The translations under genes and the position numbers were made by a program. The notes under the pieces were generated by a model, which made no database searches, was not told where the DNA came from, and was given only the letters and a program-made list of their open reading frames with translations. Shown here in pieces: positions 22,668 through 34,323 of a DNA stretch of 64,000 bases. This stretch comes from Bactrocera neohumeralis (lineage: Eukaryota > Arthropoda > Insecta > Diptera > Tephritidae): NCBI RefSeq assembly GCF_024586455.1, contig NC_065921.1, positions 47,018,574 to 47,082,573 of the forward strand, in the 5' to 3' direction. Numbering within the stretch: position 1 is the stretch's first letter; the number at the start of each line of letters is the position of its first letter.

Positions 22668-24920
22668 GTCGGCTTTCCTGACGCAATGTGGCGCCCTCGC
22701 CCATGATGATCTCATCTTTGTCATCTATGTCGTCTGGATCATCTGGTGGTACAATGCACCAAGTTTTAAGTTGATCTGATGCAAATACGGCTTTGTATTG
22801 ACCTTGTGTTCGTTCGGCATGAGGTAAGCCTTCAATTACATAACGATCATTTGGCAGGACTTTGGTGATGATGAACGGTCCTCTGAAACGTGGTTCTAAT
22901 TTACGTGATGTACCGGAGCTTATTATAGTGTACAACCTGTGGTTTTATTCGGGATAGTATTAATGCTCCATTGAATTTGACGTAATTTGTTGTCCCATCG
23001 TCTTTCGTCATCAGTAGAAGGTAATAGCATGGATAGGATAACGCGGTTAGCTCGTTCAACGTGTCCGTTAGCGCGTGGCGTCCACACTGCGTTGAGAATA
23101 TGTTTGTCGTTGTTTTCATTGCAAAATTTTTGGAACGCTTTTGAAGTGAAGGCCATTCCTCGGTCGGATATGATACTTTCAGGCATTCCCAGATTGCTCG
23201 TGATCTCTAGCAATACCGGGTTTACATGGTTTGTTGCGGTACTCTTGACTGCTCGTAGGAATGTGAATTTGGTAAATGAATCTACAATTACCAATACATG
23301 CTCGTTGCGTTTTGAACTTTTTGGGAACGGACCCAAATGATCAATATGTATTGTCGTAAACGGTATTGGTTTAACGTTGTCGTTGTGATATCGACCCTCA
23401 TGTCGTCCGCCAGGGATTTTATTTAAAGCACAACCCACACATGAGTTGATGTAGCTCTTTACGTAATTGCACATTCGAGGAAACCAGAAGAGATTGAGAA
23501 TTCGTTTTATTGTTTTGTCAACGCCTATATGACCTGCCTTATCGTGGCATTCTTGGAGTATTTGGAACCTTAACTGCTTCGGAACAATCCGTAGTAGTCT
23601 GTTGTCGTATTTTCGATAAAAGCGCCCCAGTTCAACAACGTAGTCGGGATATTCTAGTTTCACCTCATTCTGTATTTCGTTAACTATGTTTCTTATTTTC
23701 TCGTCTTGTAGCTGAACACTAAAACAACCAATCTGTCCGTCGATAATTATCTTGGAGATTTTGGGGTCAGCGGTATCTACTTCGTGTGCCTCTTCGTAAG
23801 GTGCACGGCTCAACGCATCGACATGGGCCATACGAGCTCCTGGTCGATGTTGAATTTCAATGTCGAATTCTTGGTTTCTCAACCACTGTCGGGCAATACG
23901 TGGAATGAGCTCTCGTTTCTCCATGGTTATTCGTAAAGCGTTGCAATCGGTGATAACTTTGATCTTCTTTCCGTATACGTAGTATTTGAATCTTTCCAAT
24001 GATTCCACAATCGCTAATGCTTCGAGTTCATAGCTATGGAAACGTTTTCCTTTGTCTGTAGTAGAGCATTCAGGAGTTAGCTGATGTCCCAAATATGTTA
24101 TTGTTTGCGTGAACAACTCACATTTTTTAACGTTCAATGTGAATCCACAAGTGCGTAGTACTTGGAGTATACGATAAAGCTTTGTATACATTTTGTCAAA
24201 AGAATTGCTGCCAATTAGGATGTCATCCATATAATGCAGCATGTCGCCCGTCTCCACTCGTCTTTGGAATTCTGCCATGAGTCTATTAAGCACAGCTGGT
24301 GCATTCTTTAGACCAAACGACATGCGTTTGAACTCATATAGGCCGTCCGTTGTGATAAAAGCAGTGTATTTCGGACTATCGGGTGCCATTTCGATCTGAT
24401 AGTAGCCACTATTCAAATCGAGTGACGAAAAGTATCGGAAACGTTTTGGTTCATGTAACCGTTCTTCAATATTCGGGACTGGAAAATTTTCTTTCTTTGT
24501 CATCTTATTAATTCGTCGGTAATCGATACATAACCGATCACTTCCATTCTGCTTCTTGACTAAGATCACGGGACTTGCGTATTCGGATGTCGATTTCGTG
24601 ATAATATCACGCTCAAGTAATTCTTCAATCATCTTGTTGACAATATCAAGCTTCGGTTCTGGGATACGATAAGGCGCTTGAAATATGGTGCGATTGCTCT
24701 CAAGTTCGATGCTAGCTTGAACTACGTCAGTTTTGCCAATATTTTTCAGCCCACTGGAGAAAACATCAGCATAGCTTGCCAGAAGACTTTGGACCTTATT
24801 TCGTTCTGCTTCATTGCTGAAATTAGACAGAAGTTTGGAAAAATTGCTTTCAGTTATTACCGTCGTCTGTACTGCTGGTCTGCTTCCGAATATTTTGCGA
24901 CCATTTTCGACTTTCAGCAT
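22663..24920 (-). pseudogene. Gypsy C reverse transcriptase, RNase H and integrase
   Basis: The 665-codon frame (22923-24920) holds RT (LCIDYRRINKMT, SLDLNSGYYQIEM, RMSFGLKNAP, catalytic YMDD), RNase H (HSYELEALAIVESL, ITDCNALR) and integrase (zinc-binding HDKAGHIG and CVGC; core HIDHLGP, IISDRGM, GHVERAN). After the RT thumb start (YLGHQLTPE) the sequence jumps straight into mid RNase H. The frame is kept, but the first RNase H Asp is lost. The frame stops after NKTTGCT, and the integrase C-terminus follows in another frame at 22663-22935, again with missing sequence. Not functional. Confidence 0.9.
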
Positions 24921-25250
24921 AATGTTTGCATTGATGATAATACATATCTTGACCTATTAAAACGTCTTGTTCTAGTAAGTCGTCATCAGCGATGTAGGCT
25001 TGCGTCTCGATGTTGATTCCGTAGATGGTGATGTCTATGGTAATAGCCTCCGTGAACTTACGCACCCCTCCGCAAATGCCTTTTACTTGTAAGTAGCATT
25101 TTACGGCTTTATCGTCGATGCGTTTGGCTACTGACCTACGAATGATGCTGCATTGGCTGCCGGTGTCGATGAATGCGATATACGATTGCGCTTTTATGTA
25201 GACTAATTTCTTGAAACATTCGTCAAGGTTGGTTGCACCAAGTCTTCGTA
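24850..25250 (-). pseudogene. Gypsy C protease
   Basis: An aspartic protease with the active-site FIDTGSQCSIIR near 25165-25200 and a following LIGQDMYYH stretch. It runs into a different frame from the RT ORF near 24925, so one frameshift separates them. Confidence 0.75.
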
Positions 25251-25253
25251 ACG

Positions 25254-26463
25254 CTACTGTCGTCTTCTCACAATTTCCTCCGTATGGATGAACTTTGTTA
25301 CACGTTGTACAGCGGTGTCGTTTCTACGGCAATGGACATTTGTTGGAGAAATGTTCAGGGCGTTGCGAATGTAGCATTTCAATTGTGCTTTAAATTCATC
25401 ATTTTGTTTCGATGACTCAGCATATTTTTCGTTATTGTTGTCTCGCCTGCTTGGTTGATATTCTTGTGGCTCACTTAGCCCTCCGCGATTAATGAAATAA
25501 TCCTCGATGGCGTCTCTCACCTGTTTCATTATTGTAAACTTCATTGCTGAAATGCTTTATTGGAGTTCTCTATGTTTTAATCCAGCTTTTGCAAAGCGTA
25601 TAATGGCTGCCTCACTCTGTTTGTAACGTATACCTAGTGCCGCCACTCGAAAACAATATTCGTTTACGATTTCTTTTGGCTTCCTCGTTGCATTGGCCAT
25701 CACGAAATGAATTTCCGCCTCGTCTCGGTCTGTACCAAATTCGTGTCGTAACGCATTAGCAAAATTTTCCCAAGTTGTGTGTAATGTGGGTGATGCATCC
25801 AACCACATATGTACGTGCAACTCCTCTTAGTCGTGTATAAATAGCCAACAATAAAAATCTCTCGTCCCATGTATATGCTTCAACTACTCGATCGACTCTC
25901 TCAATAAATTGTATTAACGTAATGCTTGCGTTATTCGTTGAATCAAATTTCGGCAGGGTATTTGCAAGTTCTTTTACTGACGCATGTCGCATATTCCGGT
26001 TCGTTTAAATATTCCCGTTCGCAGAAATAATTCCATTGCTTTGAATGCGTGTTGTAACGTTGTTGTTAGTTGCCACCGTGCTGTCGTCGTTCGTTGAAAT
26101 AGCGTCAGTGGCATGACTTTGAACGCCTGCGCCGCCGTTGACTGCGACTGCGCTATCATTGCTAGCTGCGTTTTGTACCGTTTGTACCTCTTGCGTGCTG
26201 GCTGTACCAGTGCCGTTATTTTGTGCTTGTAGTAGCTGTACCATCACTTCGCGTAACTGCTCCATTTCCTTCTGCAGTTGTGTCACCGTTGATATCTCGG
26301 ATGACTCCTCCGTAACGTTGATTTCTTGGATGTCCACCTCGTCGGACTCCTCATATGCGCTAAGACGTTGTAACAACTGATCTCGCGTGCCAGTCGTCGC
26401 TAATTGTCTTTCCCGTAGCAACCTCTTTAGTTGTTCCACCTTCAAACCACTAATTTTCGCCAT
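25254..26463 (-). pseudogene. Gypsy C gag
   Basis: It starts at 26463 with a SAP-like helix-turn segment (LKVEQLKRLLRERQL), then an acidic coiled-coil-like stretch and an Asn/Thr/Ser-rich tail (26005-26463). Capsid-like sequence follows in two shifted frames (25557-25992), then a nucleocapsid-like part (25254-25544). At least three frame breaks separate the parts. Confidence 0.75.
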
Positions 26464-26592
26464 CGTATCGTTTTTATGTATCGTTTATATGTACATATAT
26501 ATTTGCAGGTGCCTGTAGCCCTTCACCAACGCACATGTACTTACATATATACATATGTAGACGTGTAGGGGTTTATCATCCCACTTCTGAAC

Positions 26593-26843
26593 TGTAAGAA
26601 CACCGTACTCGCGTATACTCGTTGTAGCTGACAGTCAAACAATTAAAATATAGAACTTTATTAAAATATATGAAAATATGACAGTTTATGCATTTTTTTA
26701 TAAAACGTTCTCAAACACTGCGTACTCGCCATTTTACGTTGTTCACTCACTGACGGTTGCTTTTTGACTGTGCCCTTTTGGCTGCTGCCACTTGCTTCAT
26801 TTCATCTGACACTTGTTGGGCAACAGAGTTGCCATCGCTTCCA
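26593..26843 (-). repeat. 5' LTR of gypsy C
   Basis: 251 bp. Its terminal TGTAAG is mutated to TGGAAG. The primer-binding-like site lies at about 26579-26592. Confidence 0.9.
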
Positions 26844-28010
26844 CGAAGTTCTGGATCTGTTAATGTTTTTCTTTCCAGGGCCTGAAACCGCCGAACTGGG
26901 GTATCATAGGAGTGACCGAGTAACTTACGGTCGGTTTTAAAAGGCATTCTGACTTGAAGCCGTCCTGAAGGCAATACTTTTGTTGTATTTACGAAAAAGC
27001 TTTCACACTCTTGTTCCTCTTGTGTGAATTTAATGCCATTTAAATCTGAAGGTAATTCTTCAAGAGCCCAAAATTTTTGGACTTCTGAATCTATTGACGT
27101 AAAGTCTTCTTCAGCTTGGCATAGTGTGCTATGTAATTTGGGAGGAGAACTTATATTACTGGCGTATTTGCCAGACACAATCCATCCTAAAAGGGTTTTC
27201 TGAAGTGTTGGTTGGTTAGGACCATTTTTAATTTGGCCAGCAGCTAAAAGATCGAAAAATGTTTCAGCACCCAAAAGGATATCCACTTTTTTAGGTTTGT
27301 GGAATTCTGGGTCCGCCAATTCAATATTGTGCGGTGTTTTCCAGCCACTTGTTGTTATGAATTCCGCCGAAAATTCATAATTATTTAGCCGCGACTTGAC
27401 AAATGCGCTTAGTTTCGACCCCACTTTTGTATTGGAATCCGCAACTTCTGTCCTCCGTCACAAAGTTGACCTGGGAGCCTGAGTCCAGCAAAGCTCTCGT
27501 AGGCAGGTAATCTTCACAGCTGGTCCTTACTAAAATTACTGCTGTTGCCAACATTACCCGATCCAGCATACTCGCTGTATGCATGGCATGTGTGGTGGAT
27601 AGTTGCGGATGAGGTGCAGCGGGGAAAGAGACTGGATACTGGTGCAACAGTGTGTGATGCGATCGATTGCACACATGACATCGATCCGCTCTGCACTTAG
27701 AGACCGTGTGCCCCTTACGCAAACAATTTATGCATAAGGGCACCGATTTCACGAACTCGAACCTCTGCTGCACCGGAAGCACCTTGAAATTGCTTACAAA
27801 ATATTGCGCAATAATCATAACCAACAAAAATAGTACGAACATTATATTGGCGCACAATTCTGTGGCAGTCAAATTCTCAAAATTAACAGTAAAACAAAAA
27901 CTACAAGTGCGGTGATCTTTTTCTAACGGCAATTTAATACTTTGCTTGGCAGTTTGTTGTTTCTAGTACAATTTCTTGGTTCAAGTTTTTTCACTCTTCT
28001 TCAAAATCAT
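26844..28010 (-). pseudogene. BEL/Pao gag zinc knuckles, protease and pre-RT region
   Basis: From the upstream end: Cys motifs CINCLRKGHTVSKC and CHVCNRSHH (27381-27932), a pattern typical of BEL gag C-termini. The protease active site RALLDSGSQVNFV comes next. After a frameshift near 27420 come ILLGAETFFDLLAAG, LGWIVSGKY and VRMPFKTDRKLLGHS (26844-27424), which precede BEL RT. An extra hydrophobic run at about 27815-27870 disrupts the first part. Weak gag-like sequence continues to about 28010. The sequence resumes at 22415 after gypsy C. Confidence 0.85.
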
Positions 28011-29210
28011 AAATGCGTGAAGGACCGTGAAAGTCACCCGCAATTTTTGTTGCTCTTTTCAATATGCAACTTTTTCTTAAGTGCTCTTCTAAAGCAATTA
28101 CTACACGCTTTCATTTCCTTTTTAAGGCAACTATTTGCAGCAGTCAATATCTTTCTTCAGTTATAAGCAACAAATGGTAAATGCAATTGTGGTTTTATGC
28201 TGTAGAAATTGTATATAATTACTTTTATTGGACTAAACAATCAACAGTTCATATTTTCGAGCTTCAAATTTATGAAATATATGGCACTAAAAAAACACAG
28301 ATATGCAATTGATTATAAATCTATCACAAGGTCCCAAAATTTTTAGTTTCAGTTATATCTGATAGCATAAGTTAAAAATTTTGGACATATTTATACACTT
28401 TTATGTGTAAAATTTGGGGTAGTGACTCAAACTCAAATTACTCAATTTCAAGTTTTTTTGATCATACGTTGGTTTGCATTTTATATGACAATATGGAGTA
28501 AAGTCATTCGAACGTTTGAAAATAATGAATACCAATATAGCGATGGGTCAATTTTTCGCCGAATTTTATCCATTTTGGGTTCAAACATACACCGTTATTA
28601 GCAAACTACACTCTCCTTATTTCTTTTACGTAATTTCCACCTTCGACGATATCATATGTGAAATAAAGTCAACTGGATGTGTGAAAATATTTATATTTGG
28701 TATATGAGGCTATGAAAATTACTGACCCGATTCGACTCATTTCTGATACAAGGAAACATGTTTCCCCGAATTTCACAGTTTGAACGCTGTTTTTCACAAA
28801 ATCAGCCGTACTTTCTGGAGTCCACCAACTTTACGTCGCCACACCCATTTTTGTTTCAACTTTTCAGCCCACAGGAGAAATGCAAGAGGTTTCCATCCAA
28901 AGACAAGAGTTTGAATCGTCAATTTGTGTGGCAGATATGCGCAAGAGTTGCCCGATTTCGGCGGTTCCAGCAAATTACCAGCTTCTTAAAGAGGAAAGGA
29001 CGTATGCAAAATTTCATCAATATTATAAAAAGTCAAGAACGAATTCGTATATATGTGTACAAACAAACAGAAGGGCATGTCTTAATTGACACAGCTCGTC
29101 GCGCGGATCATTTATATATGAGCATAGACCATATTATCATAACAACGATTATACGAGTATAGGTATTACAAACATCATGGCAAATTTAATATACTCTGAT
29201 AGGTTTATAA
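28011..29210. other. No gene recognised
   Basis: AT-rich sequence. Two overlapping plus-strand frames at 28758-29162 have no recognisable motif and are probably chance. Confidence 0.45.
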
Positions 29211-29626
29211 CACGTTCGCGGACGCAAAAAGTTTTAGGGAGCTGCAAAAATATACAAGCAATTATTTTTGAAACTAGTTGTAATATCCTAAATCTAATTA
29301 GACATATATTATAAGAGTAGTCAGAACATCGTATTTTAATCGTTACATACAATGAATGCTATAGCATCCACGACGATATAGATAATATTTTTCAACCAGA
29401 ATGACGTGAGAAAATTTGTAAATACACGGAGAAAATATAAAATAATATGAAAGTATCTAATGAACCAATTGGTCATTATTTTGAAATGTGTATTAATTAC
29501 AAAAACTTAAGATTGTAAAAAATTAAATGAATAAAAATTGGCTTTAAAATTTGAATGCTATAGCATTCACGTCATTTTGCATCAGTATGAAAATGAATGC
29601 TATAGCATTCACGTCCGCGAATGTGT
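29211..29626. repeat. Short TIR element (MITE) with internal 16-bp palindromes
   Basis: Ends CACGTTCGCGGACG (29211-29224) and CGTCCGCGAATGTG (29613-29626) are inverted copies with one mismatch. TTAA follows on the right and ATAA precedes on the left. The palindrome GAATGCTATAGCATTC occurs twice exactly (near 29553 and 29595) and once with one change (near 29352). There is no coding sequence. TTAA would fit a piggyBac-type target, but the left copy is imperfect. Confidence 0.6.
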
Positions 29627-29924
29627 TAATAACAGCCACCGTTATCAATGAAAGCTGCAATGACTGTGAAAATTTTACGACATTTTAAAATTTGAATGTC
29701 CCTTTTATCAGCTAATTTCCTAACATTACTTGTTCTTGCAATACGACGCATATGAATTTTATAAAATAAGTTGCATAAACAGAGGCGCTTTACATTTCTA
29801 ACTTTATTTGTGGATGTGCAAAGGCTTTACAAGTAATTGCAACTCATTCGCAGGAAAATTTCGTGGCCGGCCACATTGTTGTTTATTTTCGATAATTAAG
29901 CTGTTTTATTATAATCTTGCAACC

Positions 29925-31635
29925 AGGTGCTACATAGTAGTATAGCTTTGTTCGCCTAACGGTTATGTAGGGTTACACTACGTGGTATGTGGATTCCTTA
30001 GTACAAAAAAAAATCGAGTTCGTAGAGGGGTGTAATCTGACCACTGCTACGCCCACAAATCACCATTAACGAAAAACATATAACTAAGCACTCAATTAAG
30101 ATATAAAACTGTAATTTGGTACAGAGGATCCCAGTAGCAAGGGGCACCTGTGAGTAAAAATTTTTGAAAAAGTAGATGTGGTCTCCTAACCCATTTAAGC
30201 CATAACAACCAAATTTTCAGAGTAAAAATCTGTTAAGATCTTCTACCGACAGTGTGAAAATGGTTGAAATCGGATGCAAACCCGGTTCACTCCCCATATA
30301 ACGGTACTGTTCAAAATTACTAAAAGCGCGATAAATCAATAACTAAATGCGCCAGAGACTCAAAAAATGTCGCCGGAATTATGACAAGGGTTTATAGGAA
30401 CCAGGGTAAAAATTGGACGATGGGCGCCCACTTTTTGTTAAATCTTATATCTAGGCACCCGAGCAACCGGTTTCGACAAAATTTGGTATGTGATATTTTT
30501 TTCGCACTCTTCTGTCCCATTGTAAAAATGAAAATCAGACAACAAACACGCCTACTTCTCATATAGCATAGTTTTAGATTCTATTTGATTCGTTTAGTTT
30601 CCAATACAGAATTAATATCATGGGATAAAACTTTGCACAAATAATGTCTTTAGTGTGTGCCATCCTATGATCAAAAATTGTTTAAATTGAATAAAAACTG
30701 TTCCCGCCCAAAAGAACCGAATAATATGTTATATATGTATATAATTGAAAATCAGCGATAATCTTCTCTGACAAAGATATGTCTGTACGTCAAAAATAGG
30801 TTGAATTGGACCAATACTTCCCTTAGCTCCCATATATGTACTTAATATAAAGATTTTCGAACTTCTAGGTGACTTTATGTCAGTTATCTCAATAAAAATA
30901 AAAGAGCGTGTATTGTTCATATTAGTATATTCTTGTGCCGGGCGAATTGGGCGAAAACTTGACCTAGCACTCATATAACTAACATTAGAATTTTCGAATA
31001 TCCGACTGAATTTACTTTATATAATTGGTGTTTGTATGTGAGGCACCCCAATAAAACCCAGAGAAAATTTTTTAGTATGTGGCATGAAAATAGTATAGAT
31101 AAAATCGGGTCGATACTACCCAAACTCCCATAACTACAATGTAAACTGATTTTCGCTTTTCTAAGAGACCTTAAGTGTCTGTCAGTGTATGAGTTATACA
31201 CAGTATATTTATTTATAAAATTGCTTTTAATTCGATATTCTCGTTGACCTCTTCTTAGCTTTGATTTTTGGAAGTTGCAAGAGTATTAAATGTTCGGTTG
31301 GACCCGAACAAAGCCCTTCCTTATTTTTTTTTTTCTTTTCTTAAGGTTCCAATACTGGGCCCAAATATTCGTAACCACTATATTAATTGCTGCTTGATTT
31401 GTGTACTGGAAAGTGAACGAATAAAGTATAATTTGAAGTTGTGTTATATGGGAAGTGGTCGTGATTGTTGTCACGCGTAAATTTCGGCGAAAACTTGGCT
31501 TAGCCCCTATTTAACTAATATCAGGATTTTCGAACATCTGGCTGAATTTACTATATTTGATTGGTTAACTGGCTTTGCTTCTTTCATGTTGCAAGAGTTT
31601 AAAATGTTCGGTTCCACCCTTCCTTACTTGTTTGC
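29925..31635 (+). repeat. Decayed copies of the dispersed CTTCCTTACTTG repeat
   Basis: Two successive terminal signatures, GTTCGGTTGGACCCGAAC near 31300 and GTTCGGTTCCACCCTTCCTTACTTG near 31608-31631, mark the ends of at least two overlapping old copies. Internal blocks recall the better copies at 34324 and 47581: CTACGCCCACAAAT, AAAATTTGGTATGTGA and a 'cataactaa'-like block. It is too diverged to define the start. There is no coding sequence. Confidence 0.5.
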
Positions 31636-31639
31636 CATA

Positions 31640-32090
31640 AATTTTACTTCCTGAAATATAATAAAATTAATTTGTGGAAACTGGTTAGCCAGTGCAACTG
31701 AATGTATTTTGTTGCTTTTGTTACCCTTAATGGTATTACTTACCATATAATTTGTACAAAATCATAAAACAGAATTTATCGTTACACACAACCTCACATA
31801 TACATAACTAATAATTTAACTCGGTACGACTATTATGGGCAGTACATATGTTTTTAATGAAAAGAGTGCCTGTGCTATATTTAAATAAATAACCACATAT
31901 TTGAAATAATTTCAAGTACATATGTATATAAAACTCAAACTACGACAAAATCAGACTCAATGAAATTATAAATTTTTAAACCTAAATAATTATTAATATG
32001 CCAAATATTTTAATTTATAAAATGTATATCTAACTGATCCTCATGGAACCGAACGTAGGATATCCCATAAAATTTATACAAAAGTATGTA
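31640..32090. other. No gene recognised
   Basis: AT-rich filler between an old dispersed repeat and the TTAA-flanked element. Confidence 0.4.
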
Positions 32091-32094
32091 TTAA

Positions 32095-33353
32095 GGTGGG
32101 CCAAAAAAAAATTTTTATTTTTTGTTTTCTTAGTTACCATGAAAATCTCATCCGACATGACTAAAAACAAGTTCTGGTAAGACCTGAGCTCTTAATATTA
32201 ATATTAAGAGGTGTCTCATCGACATTTTCGATTTCCCATATAAATAACACAGGAAATTTGTTTTTTTTGTTTGGAGTTTTAATGTACACAAACAAATAAT
32301 CGGTCAGCGAGAATCAACACTTATTCTTATAGGAAATTTAACGATCTACAAAAAAGGTCTAGAACATTTTTTGGCTGAGTCAACTCATTCAAAGTTATTC
32401 GTAGTTAAAGTCCAGCAAAAAATTATAAAAAATGATTTCCACAATTTTTCATCTTATATTACAAATTGGTGGCTAAGAAACATAACAAATCATATTTTTT
32501 CGATTTATCTCATTTTTATTTAATTAATTTATAAAAGAAATTCATGCAATCTTGTCATGCTGAACTTAATTGTTAATTTTCATTACTATTTTTGTATTTT
32601 ACCGATTAATTCATTGTAATTATCGATCTTAGCGACACCTATATGGCAATATAAGTAAATATTATTCAAGGTTACGTCAATCTCAACCGAACGGCATGGC
32701 ATCACATATGAAACAACAACAATACTCACTTGCTTTGTGTTGTACGCAGAATGTTAATCACTTTGAAATCTGAGAAAAATACACACAATGTTGAAACATT
32801 TTTTTTTGATACACTCAGTGCATTCGGAACACTTACGTTCTGTATGTCTTGTTAGTTTGACAGTCATCCATAGAAAGAACGAATGACAGGCAAAAACGAT
32901 CAACATGCGATGCCAATGTTTTTTATTAATTGTAAACATCCGCCAGTTGTTTCGTTTTTTGTTTTTTTTTTTTGCACAACGTGCAATGATACACACATTA
33001 AATTTCTTATGTGCACCCTCCAAACAGACCCCAATCACCCCTGAAAATTTCATTGAAATCGGGCAAGCCGTCTAGGAGGAGTATGCGAACAGGAAGTTTT
33101 GCCACTTAATTTTATATATATAGATAAGTGTTGATTCTCGCTTACCGATTATTTGTTTGTGTACATTAAAACTCCAAACAAAAAAAAACAAAATTTCCTG
33201 TGTTATTTATATGGGAAATCGAAAATTTCGATGAGGCACCTCTTAATATTAATATTAAGAGCTCAGGTCTTACCAGAACTTGTTTTTAGTCATGTCGGAT
33301 GAGATTTTCATGGTAACAAAGAAAAAAAAATAAAAAATTTTTTTTGGCCCACC
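32095..33353. mobile_element. 1.26-kb long-TIR element flanked by TTAA
   Basis: Arms of about 235 bp (32095-32331 and 33123-33353) are inverted copies starting GGTGGGCC. TTAA stands on both sides (32091-32094, 33354-33357). The roughly 790-bp interior codes for nothing recognisable. Where the right arm meets the interior, minus-strand sequence reads TCTATATATATAAAATT after an A. That looks like a Helitron 5' end, so part of the interior may be a later Helitron fragment. Confidence 0.75.
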
Positions 33354-33357
33354 TTAA

Positions 33358-34323
33358 TATGTATATACATAAATCATGAGTGTGATGTGCTTCAATTTAG
33401 TCATGTCCGTATATACATACACGTACTGGTCCCTCATTTTTTGAGTTTGAATTTTTTTAAATAAGCTGCAAATTTGTCGGAAGCGCCGCTCTCAGACCAC
33501 TATAGCATATAGCTGCCCTATGGATAGGATAAGACTCTTTAAAAATGATCTCTCCTGTGACATAAACTCCACGTTATTATAACGTAAAATAAATTATTGC
33601 GCAGAGCTTAGAGCACAACTATGTTGAAATGTCTCTAAAGGAACAAAATAAATGTTGAGGGTCTCTTATTCACTTTGTCACCCCGTTTACTAAGTTAATT
33701 TTTACTTGCAGTGATATTCGGTACTAAGGAATACATGAATTCGCTGGTCATTAACGAACTGTCTAATAATTTTATACGTATGATTTTACATTCTCATATT
33801 CGTTAAGATCTCCGAGAAATATCATGGAATGAGAAACTTAGAAATAATTAATTACAGTAACTTGAAGAGAGGTGGTCTCCACGTGCACTTCCTTAACACA
33901 TGTAATCTCTGCCCACTTTATCAATATAATATTAACTACTGTGTTTACCCAAAAGCAACCTTCGAAGCATTTTATACTAGGGTGTTGTTCAAACAGTTTA
34001 CTTTGATTTGCGTTTGTGTTTTGCCGTAAAGTCACTTAATTAAGCTTTTATGGCCTTCAACGCAATTAAAGTCGCAGAGACCTCATCAGTGTACATCAAA
34101 CAAAAGGGAGATTTTCATAGCTTCAGTCCTACCGTAATTTTTCTGGAACAGTATTACAATTAAACCAAAAGGTATTAAAATAATTCTTCCGCTTCACTTA
34201 AGGGCAGAGCCTCCTACTCCTACTTGGTTGGTCTCAAATCTCCACTTTCATACACAATTGTCTCAACTACACTTAGATATATGAGTGCATACCGTGACGA
34301 GTGGCAATGCCGACCCGTATTTT
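33358..34323. other. No gene recognised
   Basis: Non-coding between two repeats. The antisense-paired 65-66-codon frames near 33830-34035 are shadows of each other with no motif. Confidence 0.4.

Larger units (their letters stand above)
22420..26843 (-). mobile_element. Gypsy-type LTR retrotransposon C
   Basis: LTRs at 26593-26843 (5') and 22420-22667 (3') start TGTAAG or TGGAAG and end CTTACA on the minus strand. The TSD is CGAA at 22416-22419 and 26844-26847. A primer-binding-like site TCAGAAGTGGGAT adjoins the 5' LTR, resembling the complement of tRNA-Leu. Order on the minus strand is gag with a SAP-like N-terminus, nucleocapsid, protease, RT, RNase H, integrase. Frameshifts and at least two internal deletions make it defective. 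Sequence character suggests the mdg3/blastopia side of gypsy; this is tentative. Confidence 0.9.
7929..28010 (-). mobile_element. BEL/Pao retrotransposon, dispersed by nested insertions
   Basis: The parts lie in correct minus-strand order: gag zinc knuckles and protease (28010-26844), a 32-bp sliver (22419-22388), RT start (15609-15298), RT end plus RNase H (14154-12545), integrase (9615-8445) and a probable LTR. Each gap from 14.1 to 26.8 kb equals one later insertion. Removing the inserts, with one TSD copy kept, restores codon phase at 26844/22419, 22388/15609 and 15298/14154. The gap from 12545 to 9615 is not fully explained. The 5' LTR and most of gag are not seen. Internal stops and frameshifts show the copy was already decaying. 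Confidence 0.85.
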
